The notes: a model not told the origin generated them from the sequence alone. A DNA stretch of 64,000 nucleotides from Burkholderiaceae bacterium (GCA_018401615.1 JAGYKN010000002.1:32862-96861); one strand, 5' to 3'. Counted from the stretch's first letter, positions 41,491-52,027 are shown. Numbers and translations are program-made.

Positions 41491-42983
41491 CACCTGCAGA
41501 TACCGCCATCGCCTCATTGGCAATTGCCAACCGTGTTTTGTTGGAGCCCCATGGCCTCACAGAGGCCCATTGCCATGCAGCCTTGGCAGAGATTCATGGC
41601 CACCGCGTGGATCACGCAGACCTCTACTTCCAATACACCAAATCAGAGGCCTGGAGCCTCGACGAAGGCATCGTGAAGTCTGGCAGCTTCTCGATCGATC
41701 AGGGCGTCGGCGTGCGTGCCATCTCGGGCGAGAAGACAGCCTTTGCCTACAGCGACACCCTCAGCCCAGAGGCCCTCCACGAGGCTGCCCTGACCACCCG
41801 CACCATCGCCCGCTCGGGCGGCAAGCAGATGCCGCAGCGCATTTCCGACACCCGCAGCAAACTGGCTCGGCAACGCGAGTTGTTCCAAGGACAGGGGCCG
41901 ATGAGCCTCTATGGCGTGGCCGACCCGCTCGAGGCGCTCTCCTCTGAAGACAAGGTGGCGCTTCTGATGTCGGTTGAGCGCATCGCTCGCGCCGAGGACC
42001 CGAGGGTCGTTCAGGTCATGGCGTCGCTCGCGGGTGAGTTCGACGTGATCTTTGTGTTGCGCAGCGACGGACGACTGGCTGCCGATGTGCGTCCCCTTGT
42101 TCGCCTCTCGGTATCGGTGATTGCGCAATCCAATGGTCGACGCGAGCAAGGCTCAAGTGGGGGCGGGGGGCGATCGGACTTCCTCGTGTTCACCCAAGAC
42201 GCATTGACCCAGCATGCTCGAGAGGCGGTGCGGCAGGCCGTTGTGAACCTAGACTCACGACCTGCTCCGGCCGGACAGATGCCGGTTGTCTTGGGGCCAG
42301 GCTGGCCAGGTGTCTTGCTGCACGAGGCGGTTGGCCATGGCCTAGAGGGCGACTTTAATCGCAAGTCTTCATCGGTCTTTTCAGGCCGCATGGGTCAACG
42401 GGTCGCAGCCAAGGGCGTCACCGTGATCGACGACGGCAGCCTCCCCGGTCGCAGGGGCTCGCTCAATGTTGACGATGAGGGCAACGCCACCCAGCGCAAT
42501 GTGCTGATCGAAGACGGCATCTTGTGTGGCTACCTTCAAGACAGCCTGAATGCACGACTGATGGGTGTGCCGCCAACCGGAAATGGTCGCCGAGAGTCTT
42601 ATGCCCACCTCACCATGCCCCGCATGACCAACACCTTTATGCTGGCGGGGGATCGAGATCCTGCTGAGATCGTGGCCTCGCTCGATCGTGGCCTCTACGC
42701 CGTGAACTTCGGCGGTGGGCAGGTTGACATCACCAGCGGCAAGTTTGTCTTCTCAGCCTCAGAGGCCTATTGGGTAGAGGATGGAAAGATTCAATATCCG
42801 GTCAAGGGGGCCACCCTCATCGGCAATGGCCCAGACGCACTGACCCGCGTGAGCCTCATTGGCAATGACCTGGCCCTCGATCCCGGCATTGGCACCTGCG
42901 GCAAAGAGGGCCAGAGTGTGCCAGTCGGGGTCGGTCAGCCCACGCTTCGGCTCGAAGGCCTCACAGTGGGCGGGACGGGCTAA
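41487..42983 (+). CDS. tldD: Metalloprotease TldD
   Basis: VLLHEAVGHGLEGDFNRKSSSVFSGRMGQRVA; AKGVTVIDDGSLPGRRGSLNVDDEGN. Confidence 0.95.
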   Translation: MTPADTAIASLAIANRVLLEPHGLTEAHCHAALAEIHGHRVDHADLYFQYTKSEAWSLDEGIVKSGSFSIDQGVGVRAISGEKTAFAYSDTLSPEALHEAALTTRTIARSGGKQMPQRISDTRSKLARQRELFQGQGPMSLYGVADPLEALSSEDKVALLMSVERIARAEDPRVVQVMASLAGEFDVIFVLRSDGRLAADVRPLVRLSVSVIAQSNGRREQGSSGGGGRSDFLVFTQDALTQHAREAVRQAVVNLDSRPAPAGQMPVVLGPGWPGVLLHEAVGHGLEGDFNRKSSSVFSGRMGQRVAAKGVTVIDDGSLPGRRGSLNVDDEGNATQRNVLIEDGILCGYLQDSLNARLMGVPPTGNGRRESYAHLTMPRMTNTFMLAGDRDPAEIVASLDRGLYAVNFGGGQVDITSGKFVFSASEAYWVEDGKIQYPVKGATLIGNGPDALTRVSLIGNDLALDPGIGTCGKEGQSVPVGVGQPTLRLEGLTVGGTG

Positions 42984-42991
42984 AATGAGGG

Positions 42992-44074
42992 ATGCCTTCG
43001 ACCACTGCAAACCTGCGCATCCGCGCAATCAAAGAACTCCTCACCCCTAATCAGCTTGTGGCTGAGGTGCCCGTCTCGGCCAAGGCGGCCCAGACCGTGA
43101 GTGCCGCCCGTGAGGCCATCCACAAGATCTTGCACGGCCAAGATGACCGACTCCTGGTGATCATCGGTCCGTGCTCGATCCACGATCCCAAGGCCGCCAT
43201 CGAATATGCCAGCCGCCTGGTGGCAGAGCGCAACCGCCATCAGGACCACCTTGAAATCGTGATGCGGGTCTATTTTGAGAAGCCCCGGACCACCGTGGGC
43301 TGGAAGGGCCTGATCAACGATCCCCATCTCGACAACAGCTTTGACATCAATACCGGCCTGCGCCGCGGTCGGGCAGTGCTCTCCGACATCAACAACATGG
43401 GCCTGGCCGCGGGAGTGGAATTTCTGGATGTGATCTCGCCGCAATACATTGCCGACCTGGTGGCATGGGGCGCCATTGGGGCGCGAACCACGGAGTCTCA
43501 GGTCCATCGGGAATTGGCTTCAGGCCTCTCCTGTCCGGTTGGCTTTAAAAACGGCACAGACGGCAATCTAAAAATCGCCTTCGACGCGATTGCGGCGGCC
43601 TCCCATCCGCATCACTTTTTATCAGTCACCAGCGAGGGTCAGACGGCGATTGTGGCCACTGCTGGCAACGACGACTGCCACGTGATTTTGCGTGGGGGCA
43701 GGCAACCGAACTTCGATGCCCAGAGTGTCGCAGCCGCCTGTGATGCTGCTGCTGCTGCCAAGGCGCCCTGCAAGTTAATGGTCGACATGAGCCACGGCAA
43801 CTCCAGCAAGAAGCCAGAGAACCAGCTCTTGGTCTCTCAGAACATCGCGGCCCAGCTCGCCCTGGGTGAGTCACGAATTTTTGGCGTGATGGTGGAGAGC
43901 CACCTGGTCTTTGGGCGACAAGACCTCCAGGCGGGTCAGGGGCTATCGGATCTCACCTACGGCCAGAGCATCACGGATGGCTGCATCGGCTGGGATGACA
44001 GCCTTGAGATTCTTCAGAATCTCGCCAACGGCGTTCGGGCACGTCGGCTCGCCGCCTCGAGGGCTGCGGCCTAA
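42992..44074 (+). CDS. aroG: 3-deoxy-7-phosphoheptulonate synthase (class I)
   Basis: LLVIIGPCSIHDPKAAIEYA, MRVYFEKPRTTVGWKGLINDPHLD, MVDMSHGNSSK. Confidence 0.94.
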   Translation: MPSTTANLRIRAIKELLTPNQLVAEVPVSAKAAQTVSAAREAIHKILHGQDDRLLVIIGPCSIHDPKAAIEYASRLVAERNRHQDHLEIVMRVYFEKPRTTVGWKGLINDPHLDNSFDINTGLRRGRAVLSDINNMGLAAGVEFLDVISPQYIADLVAWGAIGARTTESQVHRELASGLSCPVGFKNGTDGNLKIAFDAIAAASHPHHFLSVTSEGQTAIVATAGNDDCHVILRGGRQPNFDAQSVAAACDAAAAAKAPCKLMVDMSHGNSSKKPENQLLVSQNIAAQLALGESRIFGVMVESHLVFGRQDLQAGQGLSDLTYGQSITDGCIGWDDSLEILQNLANGVRARRLAASRAAA

Positions 44075-44694
44075 GGGGTGGCAGCAGGGGCGCGGGTGTT
44101 CTTGTTCCAATACTGCTCGGGGTTGCCCCCGATGCGGCAAATGGTTCGCGCCATGACAAACATCAGGTCTGAGAGCCGATTGAGATAGTGCTGGGGGCCA
44201 GACTCTCGGGAGAGGGCGGCCCTGGAGCGCTCTGAGGCCTCTGCCTTGACGAGAAGCAACAGGCTGCGCTCAGCCCGCCTGGTCACCGTTCTCACAACGT
44301 GGGTGGTGGCGATGGCCAGAGAGCCACCGGGCAGGATGAATTCTCTCAGGGGTGCGAGCTCGGCATTGAGCTCGACAAGCCACTCGTCTAGGGCGATCAC
44401 AGCGCTGGGCTGGAGGAGCGCTTCTGCTGGAAGGCTGATTTCGCCACCGAGGTCGAAGAGATCGTGCTGAATGATGTTTAGGATTCGATCGAGTTCATCG
44501 GCAAGAGATTGCCCAGGGCACTCGGCCCGCAAGACGGCCCGCAGCACGCCGACCTGACTGTTGAGTTCATCGAGGTCACCGAGCAGGGCAATGCGTTCGT
44601 GATGTTTTGGCAGGCGCGTGCCGTCGGCCAGTCCGGTCGAGCCATCGTCTCCGGTTCGGGTGGTGATGCGAGTGAGTCGATGTCGTGTGTTCAT
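44071..44694 (-). CDS. PduO-type cob(I)yrinic acid a,c-diamide adenosyltransferase
   Basis: MNTRHRLTRITTRTGDDGSTGLADGTRLPKHHERIALLGDLDELNSQVG; RAERSLL; NRLSDLMFVMAR. Confidence 0.93.
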   Translation of the reverse strand: MNTRHRLTRITTRTGDDGSTGLADGTRLPKHHERIALLGDLDELNSQVGVLRAVLRAECPGQSLADELDRILNIIQHDLFDLGGEISLPAEALLQPSAVIALDEWLVELNAELAPLREFILPGGSLAIATTHVVRTVTRRAERSLLLLVKAEASERSRAALSRESGPQHYLNRLSDLMFVMARTICRIGGNPEQYWNKNTRAPAATP

Positions 44695-45596
44695 GGGCGT
44701 GTCCACCAAGTATCCTGGAATTGACTCTGCAACCAGCTTAACAACAGTCCAACCTTTGTGGGCAACAGCCTGGGAGAGGGGTAAACGGCGTGGACTTCTT
44801 GAGAGGGCATGCGCCAGTCGGCAAGAATCTCTCGCACCAGGCCGGCTCGAATCGAGCCATGTGCAACATACCTGGGCAGGGCCGCGATGCCCATGTCTTC
44901 TCTAGCCGCCATGAGAAGGGCCGCCAGGTTGTTGGACTTCAGAGGACCCTGAACGGTCACGGCCTGCTCCTCACCCTTGGGGCCGGTGAACTGCCATCGG
45001 GCGTCACCCTGGACGGTGCTGTAGATCAGGGCGCTGTGTTGCTGCAGGGCTGTGGGCACCAGGGGAGTGCCTCGAGACTGAAGGTAGCTCGGTGAGGCCA
45101 CCACGGCCCAGGGATTGAGTCCCAGGTAGCGTGAGCCAAGGCTCGAGTCGGCCAGTCGGCCCATTCGGATGGCCACATCAATGCCCTGCTCGAGCAGGTT
45201 GATGTAGCGGTCTTCAAAGGAGAGGTCAATCTGAAGGCCAGGATGTTGTTTGAGGAATTGAATGACCAGGGGTGCGAGCACGCGACGGCCAAAGGCCACC
45301 GAGGTGCTGATTCGAATGGCGCCGTGGAGCTCGTGGCGCATGGCGGCCACCTGATTCTGAGCCTCCTCGACCTGGTGGAGGATCTCTCGGCCACGCTCGT
45401 AGTAGAGGGCGCCCACCTCTGTGACCGAGACCCCTCTTGTGGTGCGGTGCAAGAGGCGAGACCCCAGCCGTGCCTCGAGTTGGGCAATTGCCTTGGTGAT
45501 GGCCGGCTGCCCGAGCCCCACCTCTGCAGCGGCCTTGCTAAAGGAGCCGAGGTCGACGACTCGGACATACGCTTGAAGGGCTTGAAGGTGGTCCAT
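44691..45596 (-). CDS. LysR family transcriptional regulator, divergent to gcl
   Basis: HTH SFSKAAAEVGLGQPAITKAIAQLEARLGSRLLHRTTRGVSVTEVG. Confidence 0.93.
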   Translation of the reverse strand: MDHLQALQAYVRVVDLGSFSKAAAEVGLGQPAITKAIAQLEARLGSRLLHRTTRGVSVTEVGALYYERGREILHQVEEAQNQVAAMRHELHGAIRISTSVAFGRRVLAPLVIQFLKQHPGLQIDLSFEDRYINLLEQGIDVAIRMGRLADSSLGSRYLGLNPWAVVASPSYLQSRGTPLVPTALQQHSALIYSTVQGDARWQFTGPKGEEQAVTVQGPLKSNNLAALLMAAREDMGIAALPRYVAHGSIRAGLVREILADWRMPSQEVHAVYPSPRLLPTKVGLLLSWLQSQFQDTWWTRP

Positions 45597-45601
45597 GCCC
45601 A

Positions 45602-45622
45602 ATTATTCCATAACGGAATAAT
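45602..45622. promoter_or_regulatory. Palindromic putative LysR-type regulator operator
   Basis: ATTATTCC ATAAC GGAATAAT, perfect 8-bp arms, 5 bp upstream of the lysR start. Confidence 0.65.
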
Positions 45623-45700
45623 GCAAATGCAGGCCCAGGGGATTCAGTTCAATCCCGCTCTGGCCCAAACTCTCTTCCCATACCCTCAACCCAACAGGAG

Positions 45701-47497
45701 ATGGACATGCCCAAGATGACTGCTGCAATGGCTGCTGCAATGGTGCTGGAAAAGGAAGGCGTGGTGCAGGCCTTTGGCGTTCCTGGCGCAGCCATCAACC
45801 CCCTTTATGCTGCCCTTCGGGAGCGTCAGTCGGTGACACACATCCTGGCACGGCATGTCGAGGGCGCCTCACACATGGCCGAGGGCTACACGCGCGCCAA
45901 GGCAGGCAACATCGGCGTGTGCATTGGCACCTCGGGCCCTGGTGGCACCGACATGATCACGGGCCTCTACTCAGCACAGGCTGATTCCATTGCCATCCTG
46001 TGCATCACTGGCCAGGCCCCCCGCGCACGCCTTCACAAAGAAGACTTCCAGGCTGTTGATATCTCGAGCATCGCCAAGCCATTGACCAAGATGGCCACCA
46101 CAGTCCTGGAACCCGGTCTGGTGCCGCGCGTCTTTCAGCAGGCCTTTCACCTCATGCGCTCTGGCCGCCCGGGCCCGGTCTTGATTGACCTGCCAATCGA
46201 TGTCCAGCAGGCAGAGATTGAATTCGACATCGACACCTACGAGCCACTGCCTGCCTTTAAGTCAGCGGTGAGCCGTCGTCAGGCTGAGAAGGCCATCGAC
46301 ATGCTCATGGCCGCCGACAAGCCCCTGATTGTTGCGGGCGGCGGCATCTTCAATGCCGATGCGTCCGATCTGCTTGTGGAGTTCGCCGAACTCACCGGCG
46401 TGCCGGTCATCCCCACCCTCATGGGATGGGGCTGCATTCCGGATGACCATCGCCTCATGGCCGGCATGGTGGGACTCCAGACCAGCCACCGCTATGGAAA
46501 TGCAAGCCTTCTGGCGAGCGACTTTGTCATGGGCATTGGCAACCGCTGGGCCAACCGCCACACAGGATCAATCGACACCTACACAAAGGGTCGAAAGTTT
46601 GTTCACGTCGACATCGAGCCAACCCAGATCGGACGGATTTTCACGCCGGACTATGGCGTGGTCTCAGATGCCCGGGTTGCCCTTGAGCAATTCATCCTCA
46701 TCGTCAAGGAGCGACAGGCAGCCGGCAAGGCAAAGGACTTCTCGGAATGGGCTGCTCGCTGTGAAGAGCGCAAGCGCCTGATGGGCCGCAAGACCCACTA
46801 CACCGAGACGCCGATCAGGCCGATGCGTGTCTACGAGGAGATGAATGCAGCCTTCCCGCGTGACACCATCTATGTCTCCACCATTGGCCTCTCGCAGATT
46901 GCCGCGGGACAGTTCCTTCGGGTCTACGGGCCGCGTCAGTGGATCAACTGTGGTCAGGCAGGCCCCCTGGGATGGACGATCCCGGCCGCCCTTGGCGTGG
47001 TGGCAGCAGACTCCACCCGCACGGTGGTGGGAATCGCAGGCGATTATGACTTCCAATTCCTCATCGAGGAGCTTGCGGTTGGCGCTCAATTCTCCCTGCC
47101 CTACGTGCAGGTGTTGGTCAACAACAGCTACCTTGGCCTCATCCGACAGTCTCAGCGGGGCTTTAACATGGACTACCAAGTCCAGCTGAGTTTCGATAAC
47201 CAGAATGTCTCGGACCCAACCTTAAAGCCCTACGGCGTGGATCACCTCATGGTGGTCGAAGGCCTGGGCTGCAAAGCCCTTCGAGTGACGGACCCAGAGA
47301 AGATCCAGTCAGCCCTGCAACAGGCCCAGTCAATGGCAAGAGAATTCAGGGTTCCCGTGGTCGTCGAGATCATTCTCGAGCGCGTGACCAACATCTCGAT
47401 GGGCACAGAGATCGACAAGGTCAATGAGTTCGAGGCCATCGAGTGCCTTCACCCCGAGGGCCCCCAAGGCCTTGAGCGTGCCGGCCTTCTTGAGTAA
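45701..47497 (+). CDS. gcl: Glyoxylate carboligase (tartronate-semialdehyde synthase)
   Basis: [76 protein letters not shown]. Confidence 0.96.
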   Translation: MDMPKMTAAMAAAMVLEKEGVVQAFGVPGAAINPLYAALRERQSVTHILARHVEGASHMAEGYTRAKAGNIGVCIGTSGPGGTDMITGLYSAQADSIAILCITGQAPRARLHKEDFQAVDISSIAKPLTKMATTVLEPGLVPRVFQQAFHLMRSGRPGPVLIDLPIDVQQAEIEFDIDTYEPLPAFKSAVSRRQAEKAIDMLMAADKPLIVAGGGIFNADASDLLVEFAELTGVPVIPTLMGWGCIPDDHRLMAGMVGLQTSHRYGNASLLASDFVMGIGNRWANRHTGSIDTYTKGRKFVHVDIEPTQIGRIFTPDYGVVSDARVALEQFILIVKERQAAGKAKDFSEWAARCEERKRLMGRKTHYTETPIRPMRVYEEMNAAFPRDTIYVSTIGLSQIAAGQFLRVYGPRQWINCGQAGPLGWTIPAALGVVAADSTRTVVGIAGDYDFQFLIEELAVGAQFSLPYVQVLVNNSYLGLIRQSQRGFNMDYQVQLSFDNQNVSDPTLKPYGVDHLMVVEGLGCKALRVTDPEKIQSALQQAQSMAREFRVPVVVEIILERVTNISMGTEIDKVNEFEAIECLHPEGPQGLERAGLLE

Positions 47498-47534
47498 TCG
47501 CTGGCCCCGTCACCTCATCACAGAAGGAGTCTAA

Positions 47535-48314
47535 ATGCCCAAGTTCGCTGCAAACCTGACCATGCTGTTTAACGAGGTCCCCTTCATGGACCGTTTCGAA
47601 CAGGCCGCGAAGGCTGGATTTGAGGCAGTGGAATTCCTCTTTCCATACGATTTTCCCGCTGAGGAGATTCGAGGAAAGCTCGTTGCACACAAGCTCCAAT
47701 TGGTGCTGCACAACCTGCCTGCGGGCGACTGGGCTGCAGGCGAACGGGGCATCGCCTGCCATCCGAAGCGAGTCGAGGAGTTTCGCCTGGGTGTGGCCAA
47801 GGCCATCACCTATGCAGGCGTGCTGGGGGTGGGTCAACTCAACTGCCTTGCGGGCAAGCTCCCCGACGGTGTGAGCCCCCTTGAGGCACATCGCACCCTT
47901 GTGGAGAACCTGCGGTTTGCGGCAGCCGAACTCAAAAAGGCGGGCCTACGCCTGCTCATCGAACCCATCAACACCTTCGACATCCCGGGGTTCTTTCTCA
48001 GTCGCACCGACCAGGCCCTGGGAATTCTCGAGGAGGTTGGCGCTGACAACCTCTTCATTCAGTACGACATCTATCACGCGCAACGCATGGAGGGCGAGAT
48101 TGGGGCCACCCTGCGGGATCGCCTTGCCCAGATTGGCCACATTCAGCTGGCTGACAACCCTGGGCGCAATGAACCGGGAACAGGTGAGTTGAACTATGCC
48201 TTTCTCTTTCGGCACATTGATGCCCTGGGCTACAAGGGCTGGATTGGCTGTGAGTACAAGCCCAAGGGTGCCACCACCGAGGGCCTTGGCTGGCGCCAGA
48301 GCCTCACCGCTTAG
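47535..48314 (+). CDS. hyi: Hydroxypyruvate isomerase
   Basis: MPKFAANLTMLFNEVPFMDRFEQAAKAGFEAVEFLFPYD; QYDIYHAQRMEGEI. Confidence 0.95.
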   Translation: MPKFAANLTMLFNEVPFMDRFEQAAKAGFEAVEFLFPYDFPAEEIRGKLVAHKLQLVLHNLPAGDWAAGERGIACHPKRVEEFRLGVAKAITYAGVLGVGQLNCLAGKLPDGVSPLEAHRTLVENLRFAAAELKKAGLRLLIEPINTFDIPGFFLSRTDQALGILEEVGADNLFIQYDIYHAQRMEGEIGATLRDRLAQIGHIQLADNPGRNEPGTGELNYAFLFRHIDALGYKGWIGCEYKPKGATTEGLGWRQSLTA

Positions 48315-48320
48315 CCCCAC

Positions 48321-48370
48321 CTCGCCTCATTCCGCCTCATCCAGCTTGATCCCGCCTTATCCCGTCCCAC
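48321..48370 (+). repeat. C-rich imperfect decamer tandem repeat between hyi and glxR
   Basis: ctcgcctcat tccgcctcat ccagcttgat cccgccttat cccgtcccac, 10-nt period. Confidence 0.6.
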
Positions 48371-48426
48371 TTCGTCGTCTTATTAGACTCAACCACCAAC
48401 ACGTCGCACGCTAGGAGAGCACTCAT

Positions 48427-49323
48427 ATGGGCATGAAAATCGGATTCATCGGTCTGGGCATCATGGGTGCGCCCATGGCCGAGCATCTTCACAAGGCGGG
48501 CCACCAACTCTTTCTCAAGACCAGGAGCAAGATGCCGGCCTGGGTGCAGGGGTCCTCTGCCAGGGTCTGCGACTCCGCCAAGGCTGTCACTCAAGAGGCC
48601 GACATCATCATCACCATGGTGCCGGACACACCCGATGTCGAGGCCGTGTTGTTTGGCACCGACGGCGTGGGTGAGGGCATCTCCAAGGGCAAGGTGGTGG
48701 TCGACATGAGCTCGATCTCGCCGATTGCCACCAAAGAGTTCGCCGCGAAAATCCGCAGCCTTGGTGGTGACTACATCGATGCCCCGGTCTCGGGCGGCGA
48801 GGTTGGTGCAAAGAACGCCACCCTGACCATCATGGTCGGGGGTGATGAGAAGGTCTTTGATCGGGTCAAACCAGTCTTTGAGCTCATGGGCAAGAACATC
48901 ACGCTGGTGGGCGAAAACGGCGCAGGCCAGACGACCAAGGTTGCAAATCAGATCATCGTGGCCCTCAACATCGAGGCCGTGGCCGAGGCGCTTGTCTTTG
49001 CTGCCAAGGCCGGTGCAGATCCAGCACGCGTTCGCCAGGCCCTCATGGGCGGCTTTGCGTCATCAAAGATTCTGGAAGTCCATGGTGAGCGAATGGTCAA
49101 ACGAACCTTCGACCCAGGCTTTCGCATTGGCCTGCACCAGAAAGACCTCAACCTGGCCCTCTCGAGTGCCAGGGCGCTTGGGGTCTCGCTGCCCAATACC
49201 GCGACCGCGCAAGAGCTCTTCAATAGCCTGGCCGCCCGGGGCGGTTCCGGCTGGGATCACTCTGCCATGATCAAAGCCCTTGAGAACCTGGCCAATTTCG
49301 AGATTGAGCCGCCCAAGTCCTAA
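48427..49323 (+). CDS. glxR: 2-hydroxy-3-oxopropionate (tartronate semialdehyde) reductase
   Basis: MKIGFIGLGIMGAPMAEHLHKAGHQLF; DAPVSGGEVGAKNATLTIMVGG; NQIIVALNIEAVAEAL. Confidence 0.94.
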   Translation: MGMKIGFIGLGIMGAPMAEHLHKAGHQLFLKTRSKMPAWVQGSSARVCDSAKAVTQEADIIITMVPDTPDVEAVLFGTDGVGEGISKGKVVVDMSSISPIATKEFAAKIRSLGGDYIDAPVSGGEVGAKNATLTIMVGGDEKVFDRVKPVFELMGKNITLVGENGAGQTTKVANQIIVALNIEAVAEALVFAAKAGADPARVRQALMGGFASSKILEVHGERMVKRTFDPGFRIGLHQKDLNLALSSARALGVSLPNTATAQELFNSLAARGGSGWDHSAMIKALENLANFEIEPPKS

Positions 49324-49344
49324 TACGGTTCTAAACTGTCGGTT

Positions 49345-50868
49345 GTGAACGCACCCAGGGAACTCTACCTAGGCGAACTTCGTTTTGCCGACATCAGTCA
49401 GCCAATGGCGGCTCCCAAACGCGCTCTGTTTTTGGCTGCGCTCGAGGCTGCTGTTCCAAGAGATCGCCTCATCGTCGATGAGGAGTCTCTTCGCCCCTAC
49501 GAATGTGACGGACTGACGGGGTATCGTCAGGTTCCCGTTGTGGTGGCCCTTCCACTTGACGAGGCAGAGGCGGCAGCCATCCTGAAGGTCTGCCAGTCCC
49601 ATGACGTGCCGGTGGTGGCCAGGGGCGCTGGCACTGGCCTGTCTGGGGGAGCCACCCCGCATCGCGGCGGTCTTGTCTTGTCGCTTGCCCGCTTTGGCCG
49701 AATCCTGGGATTGGACCCACTGGCCCGACTCGCGCGCGTGCAGCCGGGTGTGCGCAACCTTGCCATCAGCGAGGCAGCCGCGCCCCATGGGCTCTATTAC
49801 GCACCCGACCCCTCGTCGCAGATTGCCTGCTCGATCGGCGGCAATGTGGCGGAGAACTCTGGCGGGGTCCATTGCCTCAAGTACGGCCTCACGGTCCACA
49901 ACGTGGTGCGGATCCGAGGCCTCACCCTCTCGGGTGAGGTCATTGAGGTGGGCAGTGAGGCGCCTGACTCTCCTGGTCTGGACCTCCTCGCCCTGCTCAT
50001 TGGCTCTGAGGGAATGCTGGCCATCACCACCGAGGTGACGGTCAAGCTCGTGCCCAAGCCGCGGCTCGCGCAGGTCATCATGGCCTCCTTCGACGACGTG
50101 GAGAAGGCCGGGCGGGCGGTCGCTGACCTGATTGCAGCAGGCATCATTCCAGCGGGCCTTGAGATGATGGACAAAGGCATGACGGCGGCCGTTGAGGAGT
50201 TTGTTCATGCTGGCTACGACCTCAATGCCCAGGCCATTCTCCTGTGTGAATCCGATGGCACGCCAGAAGAGGTTGCCGAAGAAATAGGGCGCATGCAGTC
50301 CGTGCTCTCGGCCAGTGGCGCAACCGATCTCAGGGTCTCCCAGTCAGAGGCCGAGCGGCTGCGGTTTTGGTCTGGGCGCAAAAATGCGTTCCCAGCATCG
50401 GGACGCGTCTCTCCAGACTACTACTGCATTGATGGCACCATCCCGCGGCGGCGTCTGGGTGAAATGCTTCGACACATCGGCGCCCTTGAAAAAAAATACG
50501 GTCTTCGCTGCCTGAATGTCTTTCATGCGGGCGATGGGAACCTTCACCCACTGATTCTCTTTGATGCCTCAAAGCCAGGTGAGTTTGAGCGGACCGAGGC
50601 ATTTGGGGCCGAGATCCTTGAGACCTGCGTTGAGTTTGGTGGAACGGTCACGGGTGAGCACGGTGTGGGCATCGAGAAGATCAACTCGATGTGCGTGCAG
50701 TTCTCGCCTCAGGAGCGCATGAGTTTCTTCTCAATCAAGCGAGCCTTCGACCCAGATGGCCTGCTCAATCCCGGCAAGGCCATCCCGACATTGTCTCGGT
50801 GTGCGGAATTCGGGCGCGAGCATGTGCATCACGGTGCCCTGAAGTTTCCAGAGCTGCCACGCTTCTAA
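49345..50868 (+). CDS. glcD: Glycolate oxidase subunit GlcD (FAD-linked)
   Basis: VVARGAGTGLSGGATPHRGGLVLSLARF; PDPSSQIACSIGGNVAENSGGVHCLKYGLT; VFHAGDGNLHPLILFD. Confidence 0.95.
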   Translation: MNAPRELYLGELRFADISQPMAAPKRALFLAALEAAVPRDRLIVDEESLRPYECDGLTGYRQVPVVVALPLDEAEAAAILKVCQSHDVPVVARGAGTGLSGGATPHRGGLVLSLARFGRILGLDPLARLARVQPGVRNLAISEAAAPHGLYYAPDPSSQIACSIGGNVAENSGGVHCLKYGLTVHNVVRIRGLTLSGEVIEVGSEAPDSPGLDLLALLIGSEGMLAITTEVTVKLVPKPRLAQVIMASFDDVEKAGRAVADLIAAGIIPAGLEMMDKGMTAAVEEFVHAGYDLNAQAILLCESDGTPEEVAEEIGRMQSVLSASGATDLRVSQSEAERLRFWSGRKNAFPASGRVSPDYYCIDGTIPRRRLGEMLRHIGALEKKYGLRCLNVFHAGDGNLHPLILFDASKPGEFERTEAFGAEILETCVEFGGTVTGEHGVGIEKINSMCVQFSPQERMSFFSIKRAFDPDGLLNPGKAIPTLSRCAEFGREHVHHGALKFPELPRF

Positions 50869-50869
50869 C

Positions 50870-52006
50870 ATGACTGCGCCGGTCCTGGCGGCCCCAGCGG
50901 CAGACGCCCAATGGCTTCTCCAGGCGCGCGAGGCGGTCCTTGCATCTCGGGCCAAGATCGGCACCCTGCGAATCGAGGGCCATGGCAGCAAGCACTTCTA
51001 TGGGCAGTTGCCCGCTGGCGATGGGGTTCTTCATACGGCTGGCTACGCAGGCATCGTCAATCACGACCCCACAGAACTCGTGGTGGTGGCGCGTGCTGGC
51101 ACACCCATCGAATCTCTCGAGGCCACGCTCGCGCAGGCCCAACAGCGTCTGGCCTTTGAGCCACCGCGCTTTGGGGGTGCACTGGCCGGCCGGGGAACGG
51201 TTGGCGGCATGGTGGCCACGGGCCTCTCAGGGCCTGGCCGATTCTCAGCGGGCCCCTGTCGCGATTTCATCTTGGGCATGACAGTCATGGATGCCGAGGG
51301 CCAACTGCTGCGATACGGCGGCACTGTGATGAAGAATGTGGCCGGCTACGACGTCTCCCGACTCCACACCGGTGCCATGGGGATCTTGGGTCTCATCCTT
51401 GATGTGGCGATCAAGGTCCTGCCTGAGCCAGCAGCCACCGCCACGGTGGCGCTGCCACTCGATGAGACGGCCGCGCTCGAGCGCGTCAATGCATGGTCTG
51501 CTGAGCCCCTGCCACTCTCAGCCACTGCCTGGACACCGCGCGACGGCGGATGCTTGTGGCTCCGATTCTCGGGGGCTGCGGCGGCGGTGACGGCTGCGGT
51601 GGAACGGTTTGGTCACGAACTGCCGGCAGCGCAGGCCGATGCCCTGTGGGTGTCGCTGCGCGATCAGACTGACCCCGCCTTCGCGCTGCCCCCCAACGGT
51701 GGCTCTCTCTGGAGAATCAGCCTGCCCACCCGGGCAGCGGTCTTTCCCATTGGTGTGACGGTCCTCACCGAGTGGGGCGGTGGCCTACGCTGGGTTCAGT
51801 CCGCTGATCGACCCGAGGACATCCGAGCAGCCGCCATGGGGCTGGGGGGGCATGCAACGCTCTACCGATCAGCCAACGATCAATTGCGAGGTGAAGGCGT
51901 CTTCACACCAGTCTCACCGGTCTTGGGGGGCATTCATCAACGCCTCAAAGCAGAACTGGACCCCACGGGTCTTTGGAATCCCGGTCGGCTGATGCCCGGC
52001 CTCTGA
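50870..52006 (+). CDS. glcE: Glycolate oxidase subunit GlcE
   Basis: FGGALAGRGTVGGMVATGLSGPGRFSAGPCRDFILG; GGTVMKNVAGYDVSRLHTGAMGILGLILD. Confidence 0.94.
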   Translation: MTAPVLAAPAADAQWLLQAREAVLASRAKIGTLRIEGHGSKHFYGQLPAGDGVLHTAGYAGIVNHDPTELVVVARAGTPIESLEATLAQAQQRLAFEPPRFGGALAGRGTVGGMVATGLSGPGRFSAGPCRDFILGMTVMDAEGQLLRYGGTVMKNVAGYDVSRLHTGAMGILGLILDVAIKVLPEPAATATVALPLDETAALERVNAWSAEPLPLSATAWTPRDGGCLWLRFSGAAAAVTAAVERFGHELPAAQADALWVSLRDQTDPAFALPPNGGSLWRISLPTRAAVFPIGVTVLTEWGGGLRWVQSADRPEDIRAAAMGLGGHATLYRSANDQLRGEGVFTPVSPVLGGIHQRLKAELDPTGLWNPGRLMPGL

Positions 52007-52027
52007 CACTCAACAAGGGCGACCACC

